DNA of 64,000 bases from Chordibacter sp038110535 (GTDB lineage: Bacteria > Verrucomicrobiota > Verrucomicrobiia > Opitutales > Seribacteraceae): positions 12,500-76,499 of the forward strand of contig JAYNJW010000006.1 in assembly GCA_038110535.1 (NCBI GenBank), in the 5' to 3' direction. Numbering within the stretch: position 1 is the stretch's first letter; the number at the start of each line of letters is the position of its first letter. Positions 26,007-34,874 of this stretch are shown here, in pieces. The position numbers were made by a program, and so were the translations under genes. The notes under the pieces were generated by a model. That model had not been told where the DNA came from and searched no databases. It worked only from the letters and a program-made list of their open reading frames with translations.

Positions 26007-27809
26007 TTACTCGGACTGGTTGTTATAAAGAGTCCGGTAAATGGGGCAGGAAGAGTAAAGCTGATCATGAGTGCCATCTGAGACGATCTCTCCCTGGTCC
26101 ATGACAATGATTCGGCTGGCCAAACGAATTGAGCTGAATCGATGAGCTATCATAATGGTCGTTTTCCCCTCAGTTAGCTTTTTCATGGCTTGGTGAATTT
26201 TTTCCTCGTTTTCCGTATCCAAGGCCGAAGTTGCTTCATCTAACAAAAGGATAGGGGAGTTTCGATAAAAAGCCCTAGCCAATGCAAGTCTCTGTAACTG
26301 CCCCCCCGATACCCTGCTACCTCTTTCTCCAATTCTTTGATTGGTTTTCTCTGGCATGGATTGAACAAAATCCCACGCATGGGCATTGCGTAAGGCATCT
26401 TCGATGGATCCTGCTGTATGAATAGAGCGTCCGATTTGAATATTCTCTTCGATCGTATCGTCAAAAAGAAAGGGGCGTTGAGGCACTGATGCAATCGCTT
26501 CCCTGAGTTGATGCAGGGACAGTTCTTTAAGCTTGATTCCGTCGAGCAGGACATTTCCACTTGTGGGATCGTGCAGTCTGTTCAGCAGTCCTGCCAAGGT
26601 GGTCTTGCCAGCCCCGCTCGGCCCGACCAAGGCGACCACTTCGCCTGGGTTAATTTCCAAGTTTATGTTGGATAATGCCGGTTTTGAAAGGTCGGAGCCT
26701 TTTTGTACTGAAGGGTACTGGAAGATGACATTTTTGAGGACGATTTTACCTTCGATTTTCTTGAGGGGGGTGGGGGAGGGAGGGTCTTTGATGCTTTCGT
26801 CGGCGAGAAGGACTTCCTGCAGTCTCTTAAGGGAAGCAAGTCCCTGTTTGATTGTGTTGTGAATGGTTCCCAGTTTTTTGACCGGTTCGTAAGACATGTA
26901 CAAGGCTACGATAACTGGGACAACTGCATCTAAATGTATGGAGGACCGAGCGGCCTGAAAGATCGCAACGGATACTCCTGTGGCTGTAATGATTTCAATT
27001 AAGGGAGTTAAAAGATGAGAGTATTTCACAACCTTCATCCTGGCACTTAGAAATTTCTCAGACTCGCGAGTGAACCGCGAAACTTCCCTGTCCTGCAAAT
27101 TCAGGCAGCGAACTTCAGTTGGACCAGCAAGATTTTCGCTGAGAATGGATGATAAATCACCAGCCTGTTTTTGTAAATTTAGGGCTTTGGCCATCAATAG
27201 TGCCCCAACCTTGCGGATGGGGAAGACACACAAGGGGATGGCAACCAGGCATAGTAGCACAAAAGTCATTCCTTCCCGTTGGATTGCCATGACAATGAGT
27301 GCACTGATTGCACCAATGAAAGTGATCGGTTGACGGATTAAATCATTGCTGACGGAAAGAACCGCAGTTTGCAGTTGTGCGGTGTCACCGGTGACCCGAC
27401 TGAAGAGGTCACCGGACCTGTGTTTTTGGAAAAAAGCAAGCGGGAGTCTCTGGATTTTAGCAAATACTTCGACTCGTATTCTTTCCAATACTTTCATCCC
27501 ACAGAAGTTTATGAGATAGGAATTACAAAAGCTACTTACTCCACGAATTAAAAAGACCAAGGGAAACCAGGAGACATAGAAGAAAATTTCCCAACTATTC
27601 AGGGGGGTGGCGGTCCCCGTGGAAGGGAAAATTTTGGGGAAGACCTGATCGGTCATAAAGGGCAGACCAAAACCGCTGGAAATTCCATAAATTGCTCCAA
27701 AGAAAAGGGCACCACTAAATGCCTTCCAGTGAGGCTTAAGGAAAAGAAAGTAAGGAATTAGGCTTGAAATACCCGGGTATTGATCCGGGTTTTTTTCAGG
27801 ACTTTTCAT
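26007..27809 (-). CDS. MsbA-like ABC exporter (fused permease/ATPase)
   Basis: A 600-residue half-transporter with six membrane helices in the first 330 residues and a C-terminal ATPase. The ATPase shows Walker A GPSGAGKTTLAG, Q-loop ASVPQRPFLFDD, signature RVSGGQLQRLALARA, Walker B ILLLDEATSALD and the H-loop MIAHR. The domain arrangement matches lipid A or lipid flippases of the MsbA family, though drug or peptide export cannot be excluded. The N terminus overlaps the malQ stop by 14 bases on the same strand. Confidence 0.9.
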   Translation of the reverse strand: MKSPEKNPDQYPGISSLIPYFLFLKPHWKAFSGALFFGAIYGISSGFGLPFMTDQVFPKIFPSTGTATPLNSWEIFFYVSWFPLVFLIRGVSSFCNSYLINFCGMKVLERIRVEVFAKIQRLPLAFFQKHRSGDLFSRVTGDTAQLQTAVLSVSNDLIRQPITFIGAISALIVMAIQREGMTFVLLCLVAIPLCVFPIRKVGALLMAKALNLQKQAGDLSSILSENLAGPTEVRCLNLQDREVSRFTRESEKFLSARMKVVKYSHLLTPLIEIITATGVSVAIFQAARSSIHLDAVVPVIVALYMSYEPVKKLGTIHNTIKQGLASLKRLQEVLLADESIKDPPSPTPLKKIEGKIVLKNVIFQYPSVQKGSDLSKPALSNINLEINPGEVVALVGPSGAGKTTLAGLLNRLHDPTSGNVLLDGIKLKELSLHQLREAIASVPQRPFLFDDTIEENIQIGRSIHTAGSIEDALRNAHAWDFVQSMPEKTNQRIGERGSRVSGGQLQRLALARAFYRNSPILLLDEATSALDTENEEKIHQAMKKLTEGKTTIMIAHRFSSIRLASRIIVMDQGEIVSDGTHDQLYSSCPIYRTLYNNQSE

Positions 27810-29190
27810 TATCGTTGCTATTTAAATCTTCTTGGAATCTATCTGCAAGCATAGCTTGTTCTCTGAGGTAATGGGTGGAATGATTTCGGAGATGGTGAAA
27901 TTGTTCAGCAGTCATTCGCCAATTCCAGTTACCCTGGAGTTCCCCGGGTCTATTGAAGCGTGCCTCGCTTCCTAGGGATAAAAGATCCTGAGCGGTTATA
28001 ATGACTAACTGGGATANNNNNNNNNNNNNNNNNNNNNNNNNNNNNNNNNNNNNNNNNNNNNNNNNNNNNNNNNNNNNNNNNNNNNNNNNNNNNNNNNNNN
28101 NNNNNNNNNNNNNNNNCTGCCTGACTCCTTTGCTGATATCTCCTAAATCTTCTGCAAGGAAAGGAAGTTGGGGGAAGGCTAATTTGATTTTTTTCCAGAA
28201 TTCTAGTCCCGGACCTTTTTCCCAAGTCCCCAGCCTTGCACTTGATGATCCTTCGGGGACCGACCAAAAGTCATGAAAAGCACGAAAATGATCAATGCGA
28301 AGAACTTCAAAGAGTTCAAGCTGGTGCTCTATCCTTTTTATCCACCAGTTGTACCCATCGGAACGCATTTTTTCCCATTCATAAAGAGGGTTTCCCCATA
28401 ATTGACCTTCTGGATTAAAGTAATCGGGGGGAACCCCTGCGACTGCCTTAAAATTGCCCTTTTGATTGATTTGGAAAAGATTGCGGTTGCACCATACATC
28501 GGATGAGTCGGGGGCAACATAAATGGGAAGGTCCCCAATCAGAGATATTTGTTTGGATTTTGCGTACTGATGAAGTTGGTTCCATTGTGCCCGGAAAAGA
28601 TATTGAAGAAACACTTGAAATTTATACTCTGTGCCAGATGATTGAGAAAGGGCTGAGCGCGGTGCATTTTTGTCTTCGTTAGTCCATTCCCACCAAGGTT
28701 TCAGATGATTTCTCGCCTTGATCGTCTGATACTTGGCAAATGGTTCCAACCAGTCCTGATGTCTTTTCTCAAAAGAAAGAAAGCTACCGTATTCCTTTTC
28801 CAGGGATTGAGGAGATTGAAGGAAATTCTGATAAGCGGTTCGCAAAACTGGAAAAAAGGACTTGTAGAGATACCCAAAATCAACCCGGTTGTGAGAAAAG
28901 CGATTAATTCCATCGGCCTCATTTTGGGAGAGATACCCCTTGGAAATCAATGGATGTAAGTCGATAAAATAGGGATTACCCGCAGAGGATGAAAAGACTT
29001 GGTAGGGAGAGTCCCCGAAACCGGTCGGACCAACCGGGCACATCTGCCAATACGAAAAACCGGCATCCGCCAAAAAGTCAACCCACTCATAGGCATACCT
29101 GCCCAAGCAGCCAATGCCATGGCCTCCTGGGAGTGAGGTGGGATGGAGCAGAACCCCTGCAGCTCTCTTTTTCAGCCAATCGGGTAGCAT
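27796..29190 (-). CDS. malQ: 4-alpha-glucanotransferase MalQ (contains assembly gap)
   Basis: A GH77 4-alpha-glucanotransferase that transfers glucan segments during maltodextrin or glycogen metabolism. Clear family motifs are LLHPTSLPGGHGIGCLG, YWQMCPVGPTGFGDSPY, LPIYVAPDSSDVW, VLRIDHFRAF (nucleophile Asp) and FLAEDLG (acid/base Glu), with GSEARFNRPG near the end. A run of 100 N removes the segment expected to hold the third catalytic Asp. Both sides read in the same frame. The ATG at 29190 is preferred over GTG at 29205; an AGGA lies a few bases before it. It may work with the GH13 enzyme at the start of the window. Confidence 0.92.
   Translation of the reverse strand: MLPDWLKKRAAGVLLHPTSLPGGHGIGCLGRYAYEWVDFLADAGFSYWQMCPVGPTGFGDSPYQVFSSSAGNPYFIDLHPLISKGYLSQNEADGINRFSHNRVDFGYLYKSFFPVLRTAYQNFLQSPQSLEKEYGSFLSFEKRHQDWLEPFAKYQTIKARNHLKPWWEWTNEDKNAPRSALSQSSGTEYKFQVFLQYLFRAQWNQLHQYAKSKQISLIGDLPIYVAPDSSDVWCNRNLFQINQKGNFKAVAGVPPDYFNPEGQLWGNPLYEWEKMRSDGYNWWIKRIEHQLELFEVLRIDHFRAFHDFWSVPEGSSSARLGTWEKGPGLEFWKKIKLAFPQLPFLAEDLGDISKGVRQXXXXXXXXXXXXXXXXXXXXXXXXXXXXXXXXXXSQLVIITAQDLLSLGSEARFNRPGELQGNWNWRMTAEQFHHLRNHSTHYLREQAMLADRFQEDLNSNDNEKS
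28017..28116. other. Assembly gap of 100 N
   Basis: Exactly 100 undetermined bases interrupt malQ. Such a round number usually marks a scaffold join of unknown length. Both flanks encode MalQ in the same reading frame, so the true length should leave remainder 1 when divided by three if the gene is intact. From memory of other MalQ proteins the missing piece should be about 90-95 residues, so the real gap is probably nearer 280 bases. Confidence 0.97.
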
Positions 29191-29244
29191 AATTCCTGTT
29201 TTCACACAATTTACATTAATTAGACATAATGCATATTGTGCGAA

Positions 29245-30639
29245 CTAGTTACTTGGGCCCCAGCGTTTGGTGAAGGGATAGTAGATAAACAAAGCTCTTC
29301 CTACTAGTTCATTTTCAGGAACAAATCCCCATGCCCGGCCATCGAGGCTATCTGTGGAATTGTCTCCCATGGCAAAGTAACCATTTTTGCCAGTGGAATT
29401 GGAGGGGTCATCTTTATGGGGTACTTGTAGAAGATTGCGGTTACTAAGCATACCATCGGCTCGGTATCCTGGATATCCTTTGGCGATAGCGTTATTGGAC
29501 GATCGGGAAAATGACTCCGTTTGTATTTTATTTTCCTTAAATGCAATTGAGCCAGTAATTGGCTTGTCATTACGGTGAAGAATTCCTGGAACTCCTTTGC
29601 GAACATCCGTACCGTTAGTGAAGATATTTTCTGGCACGCGAATTTCCAGTTTGTCTCCGGGTTCTCCTACCAATCGTTTAATGTAGTATTTGTCTTCGCC
29701 AATTTGTGTAAAGGATTGGCTGCCAAGTTGGGCATTAAATTCATCAATGCTGCCTGTGCGAAATACGATGGGGTCTCCAACCTTGGGCGAGATGAAATTA
29801 TAACTCATGCGATCCACAAATAATGCATCACCCAGCAGAACATCGAACGCCAAGGGAACATCCCCTTTAGAAAATCTCCTTTCCGATAGTTTGAGCCTGC
29901 CCTGAGCAAGTGAGGCATCCTGGCCCACAACCATGGGCAGATCTCTGAGGTTTTCGATGCCGGCAAATTTCTTTGCCAGTAATTCATCCAAGTCAAACTC
30001 CGCGGGCACTTGGATGGTATGATTTTTGCCCCCAATTTCGAAAACATATTTTCTTACCATGGTGGGCAGGACAAAAAAACGCCCATCGGGAAAATTGCTT
30101 TGGACATACTGATGGCTCGATCCATTTTGTAAAACTAAATATAAGGTTCCGCTCGATTCCGCTTCCATTCGATAGTGAGAGGCACCCAGGAAGAGTTTAT
30201 CCGCACATCTTTGTAAAATGCTTGGATGCTCACCGTCTGGGTACAGGTAGGGCGTCATTCCATAAAAGGAGGGATACATCGAATTGGTTGGTATGATAAA
30301 AGGCTGCACAAAAAAACTTCGAATCCCCAAAATAACAATGGCTGCAACCAGTAACATTTCTACATTTTCGACCCAATTTTTTTTGTGATAGTAATGCCCG
30401 CCAGACTTCCGCAGAGCATTATCTAAGAGATGTGCTTTTTTATCGAGCTCTCGGGCTGAGCAGTCCTTATTACTCAGGGCTTCTCGCAGTCCTTGGTTGG
30501 CAATATTGAGAGCACGTTCTTCGATTGGGGGTAATCGGTCTCCACGGTAAAGCCAGGCTTTATTTCCGATTCGAAGAAGTTCTTTGGCCCCTTTACGCTC
30601 TCTCCGGCTTGCTTTTCTTTCGTTTTGTGAATCGGTCAT
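29245..30639 (-). CDS. lepB: Signal peptidase I with long insert
   Basis: Signal peptidase I cleaves signal peptides of exported proteins at the membrane. The 464-residue protein has a polar, positively charged N terminus and one clear membrane helix (about residues 92-110). The catalytic Ser region is IIPTNSMYPSF with S120, the catalytic Lys is K321 in YYIKRLVGEPGDK, and the late box is GDNSTDSLDGRAWGFV. The serine-lysine separation is about 200 residues against roughly 55 in E. coli, so about 145 residues are inserted. The ATG at 30639 follows the lepA stop; an upstream in-frame start at 30729 would overlap lepA. Confidence 0.9.
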   Translation of the reverse strand: MTDSQNERKASRRERKGAKELLRIGNKAWLYRGDRLPPIEERALNIANQGLREALSNKDCSARELDKKAHLLDNALRKSGGHYYHKKNWVENVEMLLVAAIVILGIRSFFVQPFIIPTNSMYPSFYGMTPYLYPDGEHPSILQRCADKLFLGASHYRMEAESSGTLYLVLQNGSSHQYVQSNFPDGRFFVLPTMVRKYVFEIGGKNHTIQVPAEFDLDELLAKKFAGIENLRDLPMVVGQDASLAQGRLKLSERRFSKGDVPLAFDVLLGDALFVDRMSYNFISPKVGDPIVFRTGSIDEFNAQLGSQSFTQIGEDKYYIKRLVGEPGDKLEIRVPENIFTNGTDVRKGVPGILHRNDKPITGSIAFKENKIQTESFSRSSNNAIAKGYPGYRADGMLSNRNLLQVPHKDDPSNSTGKNGYFAMGDNSTDSLDGRAWGFVPENELVGRALFIYYPFTKRWGPSN

Positions 30640-30700
30640 GTAAGAAGTCAGTTCAGTCTTGGTGAAAATGGGAATGATGAGATGAGGATGAATCAATCTT

Positions 30701-32503
30701 TTAATTTGAACTTTTGAGGATTTGTACAAATGCCTCTTGGGGTATGTTTACACTACCTATTTGTTTCATTCTTTTTTTCCCTTCTTTTTGTTTATCGAGC
30801 AATTTTCGCTTTCTGGAGATATCTCCACCATAACATTTGGCGGTTACATCCTTACGCATTGCACTGATGGTTTCTCTGGCAATTACTTTTCCTCCGATCG
30901 CAGCTTGCAGGGCTATTTTAAAAAGTTGCCGGGGGAGAATATCCTTTAGCTTGGAGCATAGTACCCTACCCCTTGCTTCTGCTTTGTCTCGGTGGACAAT
31001 CGTGGAAAATGCATCTACAGGCTCGGTGTTAACCAAGATTTCCATTCGTACGAGGGATGCCTCGGAATATTCATCCATGTCATAATCCATGGACCCGTAG
31101 CCATGGGTGACGCTTTTTAAACGATCATTAAAATCCACCAGAATTTCGTTGAGTGGAAGGTGGCAGGTAAGCATGACCCTAGTTTCATCTATTGTCTCGG
31201 TATGGTTACATGTTCCCCGCTTTTCAGTCACCAATGCGAGGAGGTCACCAATTGATTGGTTGGGTGCGTGGATGCGAGCGATAATGGTGGGTTCTTCAAT
31301 CTTCTCAATTTCAGAGGGATCGGGCAGGTCCAAGGGGTTGTCCACTTCTATTCTTTCACCCGTGGTCATAGTGACTCGGTAAATCACGCTTGGATAAGTT
31401 GAGATCAAATCAAGTTCATATTCCCGCCGTAATCTTTCTTGAATGATTTCCATGTGCAGTAGCCCCAAAAATCCGCAACGAAACCCAAAACCCAACGCTA
31501 CTGAAGTCTCTGCCTGAAAACTGAAAGAGGCATCGTTTAATCGTAATTTGCCCACGCTTCTTTTCAGTTTTTCATAATCAGAGGTGTCTAAGGGATATAA
31601 GCCACTAAAAACCATGGGGCGTACTTCTTTATAACCGGGCAACATCTGATCTGCGGGAGATTCCGCCAGGGTCAAGGTATCCCCAATTTTAATATCTGCC
31701 ACATCCCGAATGCCGGTCACCACATACCCTACTTCCCCTTCGTTTAATGTTGGTTTGGGTAAGGGAGCGGGGACGAAAGTGCCCAATTCTTTGACTTGAG
31801 TCTTCCTTTGATCACTCATCAAAACCAGCCCGCTATTCAGCGAGAAAGTTCCTGAGAAAACTCTCAGATAACAAATAACCCCCCGGTACGCATCATACTG
31901 ACTATCAAAAATAAGGGCTCTGGCATGAGGATAGTTCGCCCATCTTGGCGGGGGTAACCGGTGTACCACTGCTTCAAGGATTTCATCTACCCCAATGCCA
32001 GACTTTCCGCTGGCATGGATTGCATCATCTGCAGGAATGGCAAGAATCTCTTCAATTTGATGGGACACCCGTTCGATATCGGCACTGGGTAAGTCCACCT
32101 TATTGATAACAGGGATTATAGTCAGTCCCTGAGCATCAGCAAGTTGGGCATTCGCAAGAGTTTGTGCCTCCACTCCCTGAGATGCGTCGATTAAGAGGAG
32201 AGCACCTTCGCAAGCCGCAAGACTACGGGAGACTTCGTAGGCAAAATCGACGTGACCGGGCGTATCAATTAAATTGAATAAATAATCCTGACCGTCCTTG
32301 GCCCGATATTTCATGGAAACGGGATGACATTTTATGGTAATGCCCCGCTCTCTTTCTAAATCCATAGAATCGAGCAACTGGTCTTTCATTTCCCTTTGCA
32401 TTACCGTTTGGGTGCGTTCAAGCAGACGATCAGACAAGGTTGTCTTGCCGTGATCGACATGTGCGATGATACAAAAATTGCGAATCCTTTGAGTTTCCAC
32501 CAT
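30701..32503 (-). CDS. lepA: Elongation factor 4 (LepA)
   Basis: LepA is a ribosome-associated translational GTPase of 600 residues, the usual length. G-domain motifs are AHVDHGKTT, DTPGH and NKVD, followed by the EF-G-like domains and the LepA-specific C-terminal domain (RKRKLLDKQKEGKKRMK near the end). The ATG at 32503 gives the standard beginning, with RIRNFCIIAHVDHGKTT close to the N terminus; an in-frame GTG at 32554 adds 17 poorly matching residues. It is upstream of lepB, the same pairing seen in many bacteria. Confidence 0.97.
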   Translation of the reverse strand: MVETQRIRNFCIIAHVDHGKTTLSDRLLERTQTVMQREMKDQLLDSMDLERERGITIKCHPVSMKYRAKDGQDYLFNLIDTPGHVDFAYEVSRSLAACEGALLLIDASQGVEAQTLANAQLADAQGLTIIPVINKVDLPSADIERVSHQIEEILAIPADDAIHASGKSGIGVDEILEAVVHRLPPPRWANYPHARALIFDSQYDAYRGVICYLRVFSGTFSLNSGLVLMSDQRKTQVKELGTFVPAPLPKPTLNEGEVGYVVTGIRDVADIKIGDTLTLAESPADQMLPGYKEVRPMVFSGLYPLDTSDYEKLKRSVGKLRLNDASFSFQAETSVALGFGFRCGFLGLLHMEIIQERLRREYELDLISTYPSVIYRVTMTTGERIEVDNPLDLPDPSEIEKIEEPTIIARIHAPNQSIGDLLALVTEKRGTCNHTETIDETRVMLTCHLPLNEILVDFNDRLKSVTHGYGSMDYDMDEYSEASLVRMEILVNTEPVDAFSTIVHRDKAEARGRVLCSKLKDILPRQLFKIALQAAIGGKVIARETISAMRKDVTAKCYGGDISRKRKLLDKQKEGKKRMKQIGSVNIPQEAFVQILKSSN

Positions 32504-32550
32504 TAAAAAGTTGACCACCCCGTGTTTCTCTCGACAAAACTCGAAAGAAT

Positions 32551-32568
32551 ACACTTAAGTGTTATAGT
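32551..32568 (+). promoter_or_regulatory. Palindrome and -10-like site before dapA
   Basis: A perfect 12-base palindrome, ACACTTAAGTGT (32551-32562), directly abuts TATAGT (32563-32568), a fair -10 hexamer about 22 bases before the dapA ATG. No good -35 hexamer was found at the usual distance. The palindrome could bind a repressor at the promoter, but this is inference from position and symmetry only. Confidence 0.35.
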
Positions 32569-32589
32569 CTTATTTCACAAAACTAAACA

Positions 32590-33495
32590 ATGGACAAGAA
32601 TCGACTTTATGGAGTGCACACCGCATTGGTCACACCGATGGCGGATGGTGCAGTAGCGTATGCAGACCTCGAACGCATAATTGGAAGGCAATTAGAGAGC
32701 GGAATTTCCGGGATTGTTCCTTGCGGAACCACGGGCGAGTCCCCCACCCTGTCGGAGTCCGAACATATACAGGTTATTCGTACATGTATTGAGATTGCCA
32801 GTGGCAAGACCTTGGTAATTGCAGGAACGGGGGCAAATTCAACTGCAGAGGCACTTTCTTTAACGCGTGCTGCTGATGCTGCGGGAGCAGATGGCTTTTT
32901 ACTGGTTGCTCCTTATTATAATAAGCCCAGTCAGGAGGGTTTATTCGCCCATTTTTCCGCTCTTGCTGAATCCACCGAAAAACCCATCGTGCTCTATTCC
33001 ATTCCCGGAAGATGTGGAATTGAAATTTCAACAGAGGTTGTTTGTCGACTTCGCGAAAAATTCCCTCATGTTTGTGCCCTCAAAGAAGCAGGCGGACGGT
33101 CCTCAAAAGTCTCGGAAACCATCGTCTCCATAGATGATGACTTTGTGGTTTTATCCGGTGATGATGGTTTAACCCTTCCTTTTATGGCCTGTGGTGCCAA
33201 GGGGGTGGTAAGTGTGGCCTCCAATTTAATCCCTGAGGCTGTCTCAGATATGGTTGCGTTTGCCTTGGATGGGGAATTTGAAAAAGCCAGAGAAATGCAT
33301 CTTGCCCATTATCGATTGTTCACCGATTTATTCTGCGAACCAAATCCAGTTCCAGTAAAGGTTCTTATGCAAATGGCGGGCATGATTGAATCTGCCGAAG
33401 TGCGCTTACCCCTATGCCCTCCATCCTCCTCCAACCTAAATCTGTTGAAGGGAATTGCTTCGAGCCTAAAGATCGCAGAAAAACTTTGTTCATGA
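32590..33495 (+). CDS. dapA: 4-hydroxy-tetrahydrodipicolinate synthase
   Basis: DapA condenses pyruvate with aspartate semialdehyde in lysine and diaminopimelate synthesis. The 301-residue protein shows VTPMADGAV near the N terminus, the GTTGESPTLS motif, APYYNKPSQEG, the tyrosine-containing LYSIPGRCG and the Schiff-base lysine in VCALKEAGG. Length and motif order match the family. dapB follows with a four-base overlap, so the two consecutive pathway enzymes are translationally coupled. Confidence 0.96.
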   Translation: MDKNRLYGVHTALVTPMADGAVAYADLERIIGRQLESGISGIVPCGTTGESPTLSESEHIQVIRTCIEIASGKTLVIAGTGANSTAEALSLTRAADAAGADGFLLVAPYYNKPSQEGLFAHFSALAESTEKPIVLYSIPGRCGIEISTEVVCRLREKFPHVCALKEAGGRSSKVSETIVSIDDDFVVLSGDDGLTLPFMACGAKGVVSVASNLIPEAVSDMVAFALDGEFEKAREMHLAHYRLFTDLFCEPNPVPVKVLMQMAGMIESAEVRLPLCPPSSSNLNLLKGIASSLKIAEKLCS

Positions 33496-34229
33496 GCCTG
33501 AAAATTTTACTGTGTGGGGCAGGTGGTCGTATGGGCCGTGCGATTACTGAGATCTCCTCCGATTATGGATGTAACATAGCATACCCAGTTGATCTGGGGG
33601 ATGATCCATCCGCAGGAATCGATCATTGTGATGTTGTGATTGATTTTTCCTTGCGGGAAGCCACAGTACCACTCGCTAGAATTTCGGCCGGTTCGGGTAA
33701 GCCCATGGTCATTGGGACGACCGGTCATAGTTCTGAGGAAAAAGCTGAAATTATATCTTTGACCTCAACCATACCTGTCGTATGGGCCGGAAATTTTTCG
33801 ACTGGGGTAAATTTACTTTTTTATCTCACTGAGATCACAGCACGGGTTTTAGATGCTCAGTCTGACTTCGATCCTGAGGTAATTGAAATGCATCACCGAT
33901 TAAAAAAGGATGCCCCCAGTGGCACGGCTGATCGTTTACTTGAGATTTTAAAGAAGTCCCGTGATCTAAGTGAGGACCAGGTCGCTCATGGAAGAAGTGG
34001 AATCATAGGTGAGCGACCGGCTGATGAAATTGGATCTCATGCCCTGCGTGGGGGAGATGTGGTCGGAGATCACACTGTTTATTTTGCAGGTATGGGTGAG
34101 CGCATTGAACTGACCCATCGTGCGACTGACCGAAAAATTTTTGCTGCAGGTGCCCTGCGGGCTGCCAAATGGGTGGTGAGCAAGTCTCCCGGTCTTTATT
34201 CGATGCAGGATGTTCTTGGGCTCGTTTGA
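33492..34229 (+). CDS. dapB: 4-hydroxy-tetrahydrodipicolinate reductase
   Basis: DapB reduces the DapA product to tetrahydrodipicolinate using NAD(P)H. The 245-residue protein has the nucleotide-binding motif CGAGGRMGRAI at the N terminus, IGTTGHS, and the substrate-binding region EMHHRLKKDAPSGTA with catalytic His and Lys. The ATG at 33492 overlaps the dapA stop and puts the Rossmann motif in the normal place; the longer frame inside dapA is not needed. ruvA follows after nine bases. Confidence 0.96.
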   Translation: MSLKILLCGAGGRMGRAITEISSDYGCNIAYPVDLGDDPSAGIDHCDVVIDFSLREATVPLARISAGSGKPMVIGTTGHSSEEKAEIISLTSTIPVVWAGNFSTGVNLLFYLTEITARVLDAQSDFDPEVIEMHHRLKKDAPSGTADRLLEILKKSRDLSEDQVAHGRSGIIGERPADEIGSHALRGGDVVGDHTVYFAGMGERIELTHRATDRKIFAAGALRAAKWVVSKSPGLYSMQDVLGLV

Positions 34230-34238
34230 TCCATTAAA

Positions 34239-34874
34239 ATGATTGCCTTTATTGAGGGAAATTTGATCGAGTGCCAGTTAAACCTTGCCGTTGTACAAAC
34301 CGGCGGAATCGGTTACGAGGTTCATGTGCCACTAACCACCTCCGAAAGGTTGCCCACCTTAGGAGAAGTGGTCAGGCTTCATATTCAGGCAGTTTATCGG
34401 GAGGACTCCCAGACTTTGTATGGTTTCATTGATCGGGAGTCCCGGGATTTTTTCCGTATGATTGTGGATAAGGTATCGGGTATCGGTCCCAAGATCGCCC
34501 TCAACCTGTTGGGCTCATTATCCCTGCCCACTTTGAAGAATTCCATAGCACAGGGAGATGTAGGCATGCTTTCTAAAGCACAGGGTTTGGGTAAGAAAAC
34601 AGCGGAAAGAATTGTGGTGGAGCTCAAGGATAAAGTACTACCAAAAGGCACGGTGGTTTCCGCCCCGGTTTCCGCCCTAGGCACGGAAACGGTCACTCCT
34701 TCAGTTGGTACGGATATGTTCAGCGATCTCACTTCTTACGGAGATGCAGTCTCTGCCCTGCTCACTTTGGGATACAAGGCAACCGATGCGGACCAGGCAG
34801 TGCGCCGGGCAGCTGATGCACTGGGCAAGGGTTGTACGACCGAGGAATTGATCCGCAAAGCCCTGGGCCGTTAA
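34239..34874 (+). CDS. ruvA: Holliday junction branch migration protein RuvA
   Basis: RuvA binds Holliday junctions and loads the RuvB helicase. The 211-residue protein has the N-terminal OB-fold (MIAFIEGNLIE to VYREDSQTLYGF), the helix-hairpin-helix region (KVSGIGPKIALNLL and AQGLGKKTAERIVVELKDK), and a C-terminal domain that contacts RuvB (SALLTLGYKATDADQAVRRA). Its stop overlaps that of the convergent thiD gene by four bases. ruvB and ruvC are not in the window. Confidence 0.95.
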   Translation: MIAFIEGNLIECQLNLAVVQTGGIGYEVHVPLTTSERLPTLGEVVRLHIQAVYREDSQTLYGFIDRESRDFFRMIVDKVSGIGPKIALNLLGSLSLPTLKNSIAQGDVGMLSKAQGLGKKTAERIVVELKDKVLPKGTVVSAPVSALGTETVTPSVGTDMFSDLTSYGDAVSALLTLGYKATDADQAVRRAADALGKGCTTEELIRKALGR

